Below, one piece after another: positions 56,601 through 64,000 of a DNA stretch of 64,000 bases. How positions within the stretch are numbered: position 1 is the first letter of the stretch; every line of letters starts with the position of its first letter. Origin of the DNA: Rhodococcus sp. KRD197. Its GTDB lineage: Bacteria > Actinomycetota > Actinomycetes > Mycobacteriales > Mycobacteriaceae. The DNA is taken from contig NZ_JABFAO010000011.1 of NCBI RefSeq assembly GCF_017168235.1, positions 121,513 to 185,512 on the forward strand, read 5' to 3'. A program made the translations under genes and the position numbers. The notes below the pieces were generated by a model. The model was not told the DNA's origin. It saw nothing but the letters and a program-made list of their open reading frames with translations, and searched no databases.

Positions 56601-57044
56601 GCGTTCGCGAACAGCAGCCTCCAGCTTTTCGACCCACGCCGTGACCACAGGTCCCGGGCCGGAGCCGGCTTCGCCTTCGTCGACGGGCCGCAGATAGGGT
56701 TCGAGGTCCGGCAGGTCCTCCGCTTCGTACTCGAATCCGTAGTGTTCCGCCCAGTCCTCGACGAAGAAATCGAGTGGATTGATCACAGCCATGTCCGCCA
56801 CCAACCCGACGGTGATGGACATGTGGTCGGTGCGCTCCGGAAACACGACTCGGGCGAGGAAGTTTCCGAACACGTCCTGCTGCCAGTTGACGAAGTGTTC
56901 GGCTGGCTCGATCTTCAGCGAGTAAGCCTCGATCGGGGTGCGCGAGTGAGGAGCTGGGCGCAGCCGGATCTCGTGTGGATAGATCTGCACCGTGCGATCG
57001 AATGAATAGCTGGTGCGGTGTTCGAGTGCCACCTTGATGCCCAC
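53643..57044 (-). CDS. transglutaminase-DUF2126 (putative amidoligase) fusion
   Basis: A 1133-residue protein. The N-terminal part (about 1-300) is a transglutaminase core with Cys in GSCRDSAWLLVSIL near 190, His in LHAWTEVYLPG near 243 and Asp in GMDPTSG near 256. The rest is DUF2126, a family predicted to be glutamine-synthetase-like amidoligases, with VGGEPTFVAIENQEAAEW near 345 and GGGNHITLGG near 735. The GTG at 57044 has an AGGGGC site. It heads the three-gene minus-strand set and is divergent from the Pro-rich membrane genes. It corresponds to a large conserved mycobacterial protein of unknown function. Confidence 0.87.
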   Translation of the reverse strand: MGIKVALEHRTSYSFDRTVQIYPHEIRLRPAPHSRTPIEAYSLKIEPAEHFVNWQQDVFGNFLARVVFPERTDHMSITVGLVADMAVINPLDFFVEDWAEHYGFEYEAEDLPDLEPYLRPVDEGEAGSGPGPVVTAWVEKLEAAVRERGDKLRTIDFLVMANQAVLGDVGYSVRMEPGVQSPDHTLTTAVGSCRDSAWLLVSILRQMGLAARFVSGYLVQLASDIKSLDGPSGPAEDFTDLHAWTEVYLPGAGWVGMDPTSGLFAGEGHIPLSATPHPSTAAAISGATGKCKAELDFANTVVRVHEDPRTTLPYTREQWASVVEAATLLDQKMAAQDIRLTVGGEPTFVAIENQEAAEWNTTADGPHKRLLASALAERLRTIYAPDGLVQRSQGKWYPGEPLPRWQVGLFWRTDGESLWRDSDLIADPWLPEDKRPDPVENAASGELVRSLVEALGLPAEQARPAYEDPLVRLLELVRQPYGAPPVDDGDLEPGTDSAESRAALLARLDSSTDQPAAFVLPISRKADGTGWLSADWTLRRGRIVLLEGDSPAGLRLPLSAISWVGGPPENPSDPTEAKQPLPVHQLTQRPPRPVDPAQARYARLVESNAAGRSSVGGDAVTALVAEVRDGILYVFMPPMDRLDDFAELVERVENAASAIDTPVVIEGYGPPSDPRIQTLTVTPDPGVIEVNVQPSSSWAEQNDLMETLYHEARLSRLSTEGFDNDGTTRGTGGGNHITLGGITPSDSPVLRRPDLLVSLLTHWQRHPSLSYLFSGRFIGTTSQAPRADEGREEALYELEVAFSEIDRLTGPDRAASPWVVDRALRHLLTDITGNTHRAEFCIDKLYSPDSTRGRLGLLELRGFEMPPHHQMAMVQSLLVRSMVSRFWDTPLKAPLIRHGANLHGRYMLPHFVIADIGRVAEDLREHGIEFDTSWLDPFTEFRFPRIGTTVIGDAELELRGAIEPWNTLGEESTSSGTARYVDSSVERVQVRIAGADEGRYLVTCNGVPVPMLRTERQDVQVAGVRYRAWQPPSALHPTIEVQSPLRFDLVEKQTGRALGGCTYHVVHPGGRSYEGPPVNSVEAEARRNGRFEEGGFTAGKVDIARLLEMHARQSIDVAAPGMLDLRRTGVHSR

Positions 57045-57110
57045 GGCGAGCCCCTATCGTGTCCCGGTATGGGTAAGAACCACCAACCTTAGAGGTCCCT
57101 GCTCGTGACC

Positions 57111-57194
57111 GCTCGGCGAGTAGAGTCGGGAAAAACACTCGCCGAGCCGTCATGAGGCCTTGACACACTCGGCCCGGTGATGTTCGCTCGGCGA
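57111..57194. promoter_or_regulatory. divergent promoter region with repeated GCTCGGCGA half-sites
   Basis: The 205-bp gap between the divergent DUF2126 and RDD genes holds an 11-bp perfect inverted repeat (57111-57121 and 57137-57147, half-site GCTCGGCGAGT) and a further direct GCTCGGCGA copy at 57186-57194. TTGACA at 57160-57165 could be a -35 box for the plus strand, but no good -10 follows. The half-site arrangement suggests a shared regulator. Confidence 0.45.
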
Positions 57195-57249
57195 CGAAAT
57201 CTACAGACGTCCACCAGCAAGCCCAACAAAGTCAGTCAAGGGGATTTTC

Positions 57250-57849
57250 GTGAGTGTGAACCCACCCAACGGACCGCAATACGGCGCCGACCCGAACGAG
57301 CCGCAATATCCGCAGAATCCCGCCGGCAACTACCCACCGCCCGGAAACTACCCGCCCCCGGGCAACTACCCGCCGCCACCCGTCTCGGGCAACGCCGGGT
57401 ACGGGATGGGATCACAGCTACCCGGCGGCGTGCAGCCGGGTAGCTTGGGCATGCGCTTCCTGGCTCGCCTGATCGACGGCGTCATCATCGCAATCGTCTC
57501 GGCCATCATCTGGGCGATCGCCCCGGACGGGTTCGTCGGCCAGGTCATTTTCGGGCTGGCGACGGCTGTGCTCGGGTTCGCGTACTTCGTGTACTTCGAA
57601 TCCTCGCGCGGACAGACGTTCGGCAAGCAGATTCTCGGTCTTCGTACCCTCGGCGCCGCAGGCGGCAACCCGACACAGGCCGAGGCCGCCAAGCGCAACG
57701 CGTTCATGCTGCTCAACATCGTGCCGCTACTCGGTGGTCTGCTCGTGATCGTCGCGTACATCGTTATCGCCGTCACGATCAATTCCAGCCCGACCAAGCA
57801 GGGAAAGCACGACGAGATCGCTGGTGGAACACAGGTCGTCACGACCTAG
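57250..57849 (+). CDS. RDD-family membrane protein with Pro-rich N-terminal tail
   Basis: A 199-residue protein. Residues 1-62 are a disordered Pro/Gly/Asn/Tyr tail with repeated GNYPPP units. Residues 65-180 are an RDD domain with three TM helices (about 75-92, 97-116, 152-176), the first Arg/Asp pair in ARLIDG and the motif GQTFGKQILGLR near 121. RDD proteins are poorly characterised, and some act in ion or solute transport. The GTG at 57250 follows AAGGGGA 6 bp upstream. A strong terminator comes 38 bp after the stop, making it monocistronic. Confidence 0.85.
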   Translation: MSVNPPNGPQYGADPNEPQYPQNPAGNYPPPGNYPPPGNYPPPPVSGNAGYGMGSQLPGGVQPGSLGMRFLARLIDGVIIAIVSAIIWAIAPDGFVGQVIFGLATAVLGFAYFVYFESSRGQTFGKQILGLRTLGAAGGNPTQAEAAKRNAFMLLNIVPLLGGLLVIVAYIVIAVTINSSPTKQGKHDEIAGGTQVVTT

Positions 57850-57886
57850 CCAAAGCGAGCACCACGCTCGACAAAGCGGACAGAGG

Positions 57887-57915
57887 ACGGACCGTCGACA
57901 CCGTCGACGGTCCGT
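57887..57915 (+). terminator. intrinsic terminator after the RDD gene
   Basis: ACGGACCGTCGAC (57887-57899) and GTCGACGGTCCGT (57903-57915) form a 13-bp perfect stem with a 3-base loop, followed by TTT before CGCG. It is the most classical intrinsic terminator in the window. Confidence 0.9.
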
Positions 57916-58024
57916 TTTCGCGTTCTCACCCGAGAATTCACCATCGATAGACGTGCCCGACGCGCTCCATGCGTGCACAATCCTCTCAAGTGCACGAGGC
58001 GCACCACCGACGAGAAGAGGCATC

Positions 58025-58981
58025 GTGAGCGTGAACCCACCGGACGGTCCGCAAGATGGTCCCGATCCGAACCAGCCCCAGAATCCCCAGTACCCACAAA
58101 ATCCTCAGTACCCACAGAACCCTCAGTACCCACAGAATCCGCCCGGCAACTACCCACCGCCGAGTGGCACCAACCCTCCGCCTCCCGGCAACTACCCACC
58201 ACCGGGTGGCAACTACCCACCGCCTCCCGGCAACTACCCACCACCGGGTGGCAACTACACACCGCCTCCCGGCAACTATCCTCCGCCTCCCGGCAACTAC
58301 CCACCACAGCCCGGAAACTACGGCGGCGGTTACGGGGCAGGCCTACCGCCGACCCTGAATGTCGGTGACGCCATCTCGTACGGATGGAACACCTTCAAGA
58401 ACAACGCGGGCGTATGGGTCGGCATCGTTCTCATCGCCGGCGTCATCCAGATCGTGCTCAGTTTCGTGTTCGGTGGATTCGACACTTCCTCGGACTTCTC
58501 CGACTCATTCAGTGCCTGGAGGATCCTCGGCTCGTTGGTCACCGCGGTGGTCGGCTACCTGATCAATGCCGCTCTGATCAGAGGCGCTCTCCACGAAATC
58601 GACGGAAACAAGCCGGCGATCGGCTCGTTCTTTCAGTTCGGAAACGTCGCTTCGATCATCATCGCCAGCATCCTTGTCGGCATCATGGTCGGAATCGGTT
58701 TCGTGCTCTTGATCATCCCGGGAATCGTGCTCGCATTCCTGACGTGGTGGACGCTTCAGTTCGTTATCGACCGAAACGAGGATGCGATCACTGCGATCAA
58801 GTCCAGCTTCAAGGCGATTTCCGCCAATGCCGGCCCGCTGTTCCTGCTGGCGCTCGCCCTTTTCGGCATCAACGTACTCGGCCTCATCGCCTGCTTGGTA
58901 GGGCTTCTCGTGACCATTCCGGTCACGATTATCGCCTCCACCTATGCCTACCGGATCACCACGCGCAACGCGCCTGTCTGA
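58025..58981 (+). CDS. Pro-rich-tailed multi-pass membrane protein (Rv2560-like)
   Basis: A 318-residue protein. Residues 1-108 are a low-complexity tail: QYPQNP repeated three times, then GNYPPP-type units up to about residue 98. From about 110 (LNVGDAISYGWNTFKNNAGVW) it has about five hydrophobic helices ending TIIASTYAYRITTRNAPV. The N-terminus MSVNPP-GPQ is nearly identical to that of the preceding RDD protein although the membrane domains are unrelated. The GTG at 58025 has AGAGG about 5 bp upstream. It is a tandem paralogue of the next gene. Function unknown. Confidence 0.82.
   Translation: MSVNPPDGPQDGPDPNQPQNPQYPQNPQYPQNPQYPQNPPGNYPPPSGTNPPPPGNYPPPGGNYPPPPGNYPPPGGNYTPPPGNYPPPPGNYPPQPGNYGGGYGAGLPPTLNVGDAISYGWNTFKNNAGVWVGIVLIAGVIQIVLSFVFGGFDTSSDFSDSFSAWRILGSLVTAVVGYLINAALIRGALHEIDGNKPAIGSFFQFGNVASIIIASILVGIMVGIGFVLLIIPGIVLAFLTWWTLQFVIDRNEDAITAIKSSFKAISANAGPLFLLALALFGINVLGLIACLVGLLVTIPVTIIASTYAYRITTRNAPV
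58088..58141 (+). repeat. 3 x 18-bp tandem repeat coding QYPQNP
   Basis: Units 58088-58105, 58106-58123 and 58124-58141 differ by one to three bases, mostly synonymous, and encode three QYPQNP hexapeptides. A looser series of GNYPPP-coding repeats continues to about 58320. Confidence 0.9.
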
Positions 58982-58997
58982 CGCGCGCGTCACACGA

Positions 58998-59036
58998 CAT
59001 CGGCCCCGAATCCAAGTATCGGATTCGGGGCCGATG
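58998..59036 (+). terminator. 16-bp stem terminator between the two paralogues
   Basis: The arms 58998-59013 and 59021-59036 are exact reverse complements (CATCGGCCCCGAATCC on the left) with a 7-base loop, 17 bp past the stop of the upstream gene. There is no T-run. The downstream paralogue therefore probably has its own promoter in 59037-59150. Confidence 0.85.
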
Positions 59037-59152
59037 CGCGTGCAGACTCTGAAACGGTACTTTCCGGTATCGAATTGTCACCCGGACGTCGTATGGTTTC
59101 GGGGCGATCTGCGTCCATCGACGCACGATCCACTTCGAATGAAAGGGACATG

Positions 59153-60079
59153 GTGAACGACCAACCGACCGGGGGCGGCGGCCACGATCCACAATACGAT
59201 CGACCCGAGAACCAACCGTACGAGCCCGGCCCGTATTCGGGCCAGTACCCGCCGAATCAGTACCCGCACAACCAATTCCCGCCCAACCAGTACCCACCGA
59301 ATCAGTACCCGCCGGGGCAGTACCCCCCGATGGGCAATCAGTGGGGCCACAGCCCGCAGCCGACGTACATTCAGCCCGCGACTCTCCGGGTAGGGGAAGC
59401 GATCTCGTACGGCTGGAAGAAATTCGTAGCGAACATCGGCACCTGGCTTGCCTTCATGGGACTGTTCGCGGCGATCCTGCTCGTCTTCTACGTGGCACTG
59501 TTCGTCGTGACGTTCAACAACCTGACAGCCTCGGGGGCCTACGACGACCCGTCCTACGACGCCACATTCGTCGAGAACGGTCTCTCTGCCGGAATGATCG
59601 TCGGCACTTCGGTGGCAGGCATCATCGGATACTTCGCCTCCGCGCTCCTCGTTCGAGGATCCTTGCTCGAACTGGACGGTGCGACACCCTCCTTCGGGTC
59701 GTTCTGGCGCCTGCCGAACGTGGGGAATCTGACGGTGTTCGCAGTCGTCGCCTCGGTCCTCAACGCCGTTCTGAACGGCGCCCTACATCCCATCATCGGG
59801 ATCTTCGTGAGCTTCATTTTCGGCATCGCCATCTGGTTCGTGCTTCAGTTCCTGCTCGACCGGGGCACGTCAGCGATAGGTGCGGTCGCTGCGAACCTAC
59901 GTTTGCTCGCCTCGAGTCCCGGGCCGCTGGCGTTGCTCTTCATGACCCTCGTGGCCCTCAACCTCGGCGGGGCGCTGTTGTGCGGACTGGGTCTGATTCT
60001 CACGGTGCCGGTCACGATGATCGCCACGACCTACGCGTATCGAGTACTGACCGGCGGGACCGTCTCGACTGCCCCCTGA
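59153..60079 (+). CDS. Pro-rich-tailed multi-pass membrane protein, second paralogue
   Basis: A 308-residue protein with a Tyr/Pro/Asn/Gln tail (residues about 15-72, repeated NQYPP and GQYPP) and a membrane domain from about 76 (ATLRVGEAISYGWKKFVANIGTW) with about five hydrophobic helices, closing with VPVTMIATTYAYRVLTGG. The membrane domain clearly parallels the preceding gene (VGEAISYGW against VGDAISYGW), but the tail repeat is different. I prefer the GTG at 59153, since AAAGGG lies 5 bp before it; the ATG at 59150 is only 2 bp from that site. No function is known. Confidence 0.82.
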   Translation: MNDQPTGGGGHDPQYDRPENQPYEPGPYSGQYPPNQYPHNQFPPNQYPPNQYPPGQYPPMGNQWGHSPQPTYIQPATLRVGEAISYGWKKFVANIGTWLAFMGLFAAILLVFYVALFVVTFNNLTASGAYDDPSYDATFVENGLSAGMIVGTSVAGIIGYFASALLVRGSLLELDGATPSFGSFWRLPNVGNLTVFAVVASVLNAVLNGALHPIIGIFVSFIFGIAIWFVLQFLLDRGTSAIGAVAANLRLLASSPGPLALLFMTLVALNLGGALLCGLGLILTVPVTMIATTYAYRVLTGGTVSTAP

Positions 60080-60118
60080 GTCGCTCTCGCGCACGAGATC
60101 ACGGCCGCGCACAACAAG

Positions 60119-60158
60119 GTGAGGCCCCTCGAGCATGTCGATGCTCGAGGGGCCTCAC
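60119..60158. terminator. 18-bp stem bidirectional terminator
   Basis: Bases 60119-60136 and 60141-60158 are exact reverse complements (GTGAGGCCCCTCGAGCAT on the left) with a GTCG loop. It lies between the convergent membrane-protein gene and aspS, 39 bp and 20 bp from their stops, and likely ends both transcripts. Confidence 0.9.
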
Positions 60159-60178
60159 GGTCACGGGGTCGGCGGCTG

Positions 60179-62017
60179 TTAGGCCGGTTCGGCGTCTGGC
60201 TTCTCCGGCTTCGCGTCCGTCTCCGGCTTCGCGTCCGTCTCTGGCTTCGCGTCCGTCTTCTCCGGCTTCGCGTCGATGCCGGATTCCTTGCGCTGCAATG
60301 GCGTGATCGGCGCCGGAGCGTCTGTCAATGGGTCGACACCGCCACCGGACTTCGGGAACGCGATGACCTCGCGGATGGAATCGACACCGGCGAGAAGAGC
60401 GGTGATTCGATCCCATCCGAAAGCGATCCCACCATGCGGGGGTGCGCCGTAACTGAAAGCGTCGAGCAGGAAGCCGAACTTCTCCTGAGCCTCTGCTTCG
60501 TCGATCCCCATTACCGCGAACACTCGTTGCTGAATGTCCTTGCGGTGGATGCGGATACTGCCCCCGCCGATCTCGTTGCCGTTGCAGACGATGTCGTAGG
60601 CGTAGGCGAGTGCCGATCCGGGATCGGTGTCGAATGTTTCCATCGACTCCGGCTTCGGTGATGTGAACGCGTGATGTACAGCCGTCCACGCACCCGATCC
60701 GACTGCAACGTCGCCGCTGGCGGTCGCGTCGGACGTCGGCTCGAACAGCGGGGCGTCGACGACCCACACGAAAGCCCACGCCTTCGGATCGATCAGGTCG
60801 AGCTTGCGGGCGATCTCGCCACGCACGGCACCGAGCAGGGCGCGAGAGGTCTTGACTGCACCAGCCGAGAAGAAGATCGCGTCACCCGGCTTCGCGCCGA
60901 CGTGCGCTGCGATCCCGTCACGCTCGGCGTCGGTGAGGTTCTTCGCAACCGGACCACCCAGCGTGCCGTCCTCGGCGACGAGAACATACGCGAGTCCCTT
61001 GTGGCCGCGCTGCTTGGCGAACTCCTGCCACTTGTCGAGTTGCTTGCGCGGCTGCGAGGCCCCACCCGGCATCACCACAGCACCGACGTAGGGCGCTTGG
61101 AACACCCGGAAAGTCGTGTCGGCGAAGAAGTCGGTGCATTCGACCAGTTCGATCTCGAAACGTAGGTCCGGCTTGTCCGACCCGTAACGCCGCATCGAAT
61201 CCGCGTATGTGATCCGCGGTATGGACGTGGTGAACTCGTGCCCGACGAGCTTCCACAGCGCGGCCAGAATCTCCTCGGCGAGCAGCATGACATCGTCCTG
61301 CGTGACGAAGCTCATCTCCACGTCCAGCTGAGTGAACTCGGGCTGGCGGTCGGCGCGGAAATCCTCGTCGCGGTAGCACCGAGCAATTTGGTAGTACCGC
61401 TCGATACCGCCGACCATCAGCAGCTGCTTGAACAGCTGCGGGCTCTGCGGCAGTGCGTAGAAGCTGCCGGGCTGCAATCTGGCCGGCACGAGGAAGTCGC
61501 GAGCCCCCTCGGGCGTCGAACGTGTCAGCGTCGGCGTTTCCACCTCGATGAATTCGTGGTGCGCGAGGACACCGCGGGCGGCCGCGTTGACATGCGAGCG
61601 CAGTCGGATGGCATGGCCGGGTCCTTCTCGCCGCAGGTCGAGGTAGCGGTACTTGAGCCGAGCTTCCTCTCCCGGTTGGTCATCTAGCTGGAACGGCAGC
61701 GGAGCGCTCTCCGAAAGCACTTCGATGTCGGAGGCGTCGACCTCGACGGCGCCCGTCGGGATCTCGTAGTTCTGATTGCCGTCGGGGCGCTGCTCGACGG
61801 TGCCGGTCACCTTCACCACGTACTCGGCGCGGAGCCGGTGCGCCTTCTCCGCGACATCGCCGGCGCGGAATACGACCTGGGCGACCCCTGAAGCGTCGCG
61901 GAGATCGATGAAGATGACACCGCCGTGATCGCGTCGGCGCGCAACCCAACCCGTCAGGGTGACTGTTCGGTCGACGTGCTCGGATCGAAGTGATCCGGCG
62001 AGGTGGGTGCGCAGCAC
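60179..62017 (-). CDS. aspS: aspartyl-tRNA synthetase
   Basis: Class II synthetase charging tRNA-Asp; in organisms lacking AsnRS it may also charge tRNA-Asn for GatCAB, which cannot be judged here. The 612-residue protein has the OB anticodon-binding domain ([19 protein letters not shown] near 25), motif 2 [20 protein letters not shown] near 215, the bacterial GAD insertion, and motif 3 [11 protein letters not shown] near 545. The GTG at 62017 has AAAGGA 6 bp upstream. The last 30 residues are a DAKPET repeat tail not belonging to the enzyme fold. Confidence 0.95.
   Translation of the reverse strand: MLRTHLAGSLRSEHVDRTVTLTGWVARRRDHGGVIFIDLRDASGVAQVVFRAGDVAEKAHRLRAEYVVKVTGTVEQRPDGNQNYEIPTGAVEVDASDIEVLSESAPLPFQLDDQPGEEARLKYRYLDLRREGPGHAIRLRSHVNAAARGVLAHHEFIEVETPTLTRSTPEGARDFLVPARLQPGSFYALPQSPQLFKQLLMVGGIERYYQIARCYRDEDFRADRQPEFTQLDVEMSFVTQDDVMLLAEEILAALWKLVGHEFTTSIPRITYADSMRRYGSDKPDLRFEIELVECTDFFADTTFRVFQAPYVGAVVMPGGASQPRKQLDKWQEFAKQRGHKGLAYVLVAEDGTLGGPVAKNLTDAERDGIAAHVGAKPGDAIFFSAGAVKTSRALLGAVRGEIARKLDLIDPKAWAFVWVVDAPLFEPTSDATASGDVAVGSGAWTAVHHAFTSPKPESMETFDTDPGSALAYAYDIVCNGNEIGGGSIRIHRKDIQQRVFAVMGIDEAEAQEKFGFLLDAFSYGAPPHGGIAFGWDRITALLAGVDSIREVIAFPKSGGGVDPLTDAPAPITPLQRKESGIDAKPEKTDAKPETDAKPETDAKPEKPDAEPA
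60185..60275 (-). repeat. imperfect 18-bp tandem repeat in the aspS tail
   Basis: About four copies of an 18-bp unit (GGCTTCGCGTCCGTCTC-type on the plus strand) encode [18 protein letters not shown] and DAKPEK followed by DAEPA at the C-terminus of AspRS. Copies differ by one to three bases plus a codon insertion. Confidence 0.85.
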
Positions 62018-62187
62018 GGGTTTCCTTTCGCGAAAAGCCGAAAATAGGTGTTCGTCGGTCACCGATCCTACGGAGCGCGACATCGGTACCGGAAACGCGA
62101 TACCACCAGCCGTGCGAAGCTGGTGCCCGACAGCGGTATTTCAGGTCGTACCCGCGTTGCGGGGCACCGTCGAGAGGGACTCGATCG

Positions 62188-63117
62188 ATGACGTTCAGCA
62201 GAGGCTCACGCATGGAACGCGGGCGGGTGTCCGTAGGTGGCAGCGGTGGAGGCCGGGGCGGGAAGGTCGCACTGGGCGGCATCGGCGGTGTCGTCGTCTT
62301 GGTCGTCGCACTACTGCTCGGCGGCGACCCCGGCGAACTTCTGAGCCAGCTGGGCGGTGTCGACGGTTCCTCGCAGGGCGGGTCCGGTGAGGCGGGCACC
62401 CTCGAAGGATGCGAGACCGAGGAGGATGCGAACTCGAAGGTCGACTGTCGAATCGGATTCACCGTGTCGAGTCTGGACACCGTCTGGCAGTCGCAACTGG
62501 CGGCGCAGACGGGAGTCGCCTACGTGCGTCCGGCCGTGAACATCTTCACCGACTCGACCTTCACCGGTTGCGGCAGCGCTACCAGCGCCGTCGGCCCCTT
62601 CTACTGCCCGGCCGACGCGACTGCGTATTTCGACACCAGCTTCTTCCGAGTTCTCGTCGATCAGTTCGGCTCCAGCGGCGGACCGCTCGCCCAGGAATAC
62701 GTGGTGGCTCACGAAGTCGGGCATCACATCCAGAACCAACTCGGCGACATCGGACGCGCACAATCCGATCCACAGGGACCCGAGTCCGGGGGCGTTCGTG
62801 TCGAACTGCAGGCCGACTGCTACGCCGGGATATGGGCGCATTTCGCGACGCAGATCCCCGCGGAAGAGACCGGTGTTCCGTTCCTCGACCCGCTCTCCGA
62901 CGCCGATGTCGACGACGCCCTCTCTGCTGCCGCGTCGGTGGGCGACGATCGGATTCAGCAGTCGACCACCGGGCAGGTCAACCCTGAGGGTTGGACCCAC
63001 GGATCGTCGGCGCAGCGGCAATCATGGTTTCTCACCGGCTATCGAACGGGCTCGGTGTCGGCGTGCGACACTTTCGCCGCAGTCGATCTGAACAATCCCG
63101 CGGCGCTCACCCGCTGA
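62188..63117 (+). CDS. neutral zinc metallopeptidase (YpfJ family)
   Basis: A 309-residue membrane-anchored protein. A Gly/Arg-rich N-terminus is followed by one TM helix (about 27-46) and a Gly/Ser linker. The extracytoplasmic domain carries the zinc motif VAHEVGHHIQN near residue 175 and a downstream ELQADCYAGIWAHF with the likely third ligand Glu near 210. Four or more Cys residues could form disulfides. The ATG at 62188 follows GAGAGGGA about 9 bp upstream. It is divergent from aspS across a 170-bp gap. The substrate is unknown. Confidence 0.87.
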   Translation: MTFSRGSRMERGRVSVGGSGGGRGGKVALGGIGGVVVLVVALLLGGDPGELLSQLGGVDGSSQGGSGEAGTLEGCETEEDANSKVDCRIGFTVSSLDTVWQSQLAAQTGVAYVRPAVNIFTDSTFTGCGSATSAVGPFYCPADATAYFDTSFFRVLVDQFGSSGGPLAQEYVVAHEVGHHIQNQLGDIGRAQSDPQGPESGGVRVELQADCYAGIWAHFATQIPAEETGVPFLDPLSDADVDDALSAAASVGDDRIQQSTTGQVNPEGWTHGSSAQRQSWFLTGYRTGSVSACDTFAAVDLNNPAALTR

Positions 63118-63127
63118 CCGAGGCGAT

Positions 63128-64000
63128 CTAGAACAGCGTCAACGCGGGAGTGCGATTCGTCGGTGCCGCAAACGAGTCCGCCGGCACATCGGACGGGGAG
63201 GCCAGGATATCTTCGACCGGCCCCGCCTGCTCGGCGGCGAATCCATGCCGTTCCAGCAGCGGGTCGATACGCCGGCGAAGCCATGCTGTGTACTCCGGCG
63301 TCACATACGCGCCATCGCCGTACAACTGCCGATAACGGCGAACCAGGGCTGGATGGTTCGTCGCCAACCACGACATGAACCAGTCCTTGGTCGAGGAGCG
63401 TAGATGCATCGGGAGCGTCGTCACCGAGGACGCACCCGCCTCGGCCAGCGCCTCGAACAGGCCGTCGAGTTGCCGCGCGCCGTCGGTGACGAACGGGATT
63501 ACCGGCGCCACCATTACCCCACACGGTAGGCCTGCGTCACGGATCGCTCGGATGAGATCGAGCCGCGCACGCGGGCTGGGGGTTCCGGGTTCCAGCTGTC
63601 GCTGCAGTTCGGGATCAGCCATCGCGAGGCTGACACTTATCCGGACATCGACCTCACCGGCGGCCAGCGTCAGCAAAGGCAGGTCGCGTCGGAGCAGAGT
63701 GCCCTTCGTCAAGATCGAGAACGGTGTGCCGGATTCCGTGAGTGCCCTGATGATTCCGGGCATCAGCCGGTAGCGACCCTCGGCACGCTGATAAGGGTCG
63801 GTGCTGGTACCCAGAGCCACCATCTCGCGCTTCCAGGAACGTCGCGCCAACTCCTTACGCAGCACCGCAGCGATGTTGGTCTTCACAACGATCTGCGAGT
63901 CGAAGTCGTTGCCCGAGTCGAGATCCAAATACTCGTGAGTGGGGCGGGCGAAGCAGTATCGGCAGGCATGCGAGCATCCCCTGGACGGATTGATCGTCCA
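63128..64000 (-). CDS. radical SAM protein (Rv2578c / SplB-like), 5' end cut by window
   Basis: The 290 visible residues run to the window edge, so the start lies beyond 64000. Close to the edge is RGCSHACRYCFARPTHEY, containing the CxxxCxxC cluster motif that binds the [4Fe-4S] and S-adenosylmethionine. Further on are VVKTNIAAVLRKEL, GTSTDPYQRAEGRYRLM and the barrel strands SILTKGTLL and VRISVSLA. The family resembles spore photoproduct lyase-like radical SAM proteins of unknown substrate. It converges on the metallopeptidase gene with only 10 bp between stops. Confidence 0.88.
   Translation of the reverse strand, partial: WTINPSRGCSHACRYCFARPTHEYLDLDSGNDFDSQIVVKTNIAAVLRKELARRSWKREMVALGTSTDPYQRAEGRYRLMPGIIRALTESGTPFSILTKGTLLRRDLPLLTLAAGEVDVRISVSLAMADPELQRQLEPGTPSPRARLDLIRAIRDAGLPCGVMVAPVIPFVTDGARQLDGLFEALAEAGASSVTTLPMHLRSSTKDWFMSWLATNHPALVRRYRQLYGDGAYVTPEYTAWLRRRIDPLLERHGFAAEQAGPVEDILASPSDVPADSFAAPTNRTPALTLF

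Overview
The window is a high-GC actinobacterial chromosome segment, most likely from Rhodococcus or a close Nocardiaceae relative. I infer this from gene order (whiA-yvcK-rapZ-uvrC, the rib cluster with an embedded PH-like membrane protein, coaBC-rpoZ-gmk-mihF-pyrF, aroE-A24 peptidase-aroC-aroK-aroB), from the actinobacteria-specific nucleoid protein mIHF, and from frequent GTG starts and 4-base ATGA/GTGA gene overlaps. No database search was possible, so the genus is an inference. I see no rRNA, tRNA, CRISPR array, insertion sequence or prophage, and no stretch over 300 bases without a gene.

Layout. Almost everything lies on the minus strand, so transcription runs from high to low coordinates. 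232-6540: central carbon genes gap-pgk-tpiA-secG-ppc. 6671-12346: whiA, yvcK, rapZ, uvrC and a PH-domain membrane protein, tightly packed. 12343-19157: riboflavin genes (ribH, ribBA, ribE, ribD) with rpe, rsmB and fmt. 19275-19934: a PadR-family regulator with a near-perfect 26-bp palindrome at its promoter. 20019-27035: priA, metK, coaBC, rpoZ, gmk, mihF, pyrF. 27032-34951: the pyrimidine operon pyrR-pyrB-pyrC-(PH-like)-carA-carB-pyrF, led by a PyrR-type RNA hairpin beside the pyrR ribosome site. 35068-37420: nusB, efp, pepQ. 37522-38115: a plus-strand membrane protein ending at a 25-bp perfect terminator stem. 38203-42611: aroB, aroK, aroC, an A24 prepilin peptidase and aroE. 42613-48677: mltG, ruvX, alaS, rarA. 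48686-57044: a phosphotransferase and three unusual genes (transglutaminase-like; circularly permuted ATP-grasp fused to alpha-E; transglutaminase fused to DUF2126). 57250-60079: three plus-strand membrane proteins with Pro/Gly/Tyr-rich N-terminal tails. 60179-64000: aspS, a zinc metallopeptidase and a radical SAM gene cut by the window edge.

How it works together. Most of the window is core metabolism and information processing: lower glycolysis, riboflavin, UMP, S-adenosylmethionine, coenzyme A and shikimate supply, plus translation and DNA repair. The less-understood parts are the ATP-grasp/alpha-E/transglutaminase/DUF2126 set, a family expected to make or modify amide-linked peptides but with no settled function, the tail-bearing membrane proteins, and two small PH-like membrane proteins buried in the rib and pyr operons.

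A recurring oddity is short in-frame tandem repeats at the termini of otherwise conserved genes (uvrC, ribD, nusB, ruvX, rarA, aspS), which suggests ongoing slippage in tolerant protein tails.
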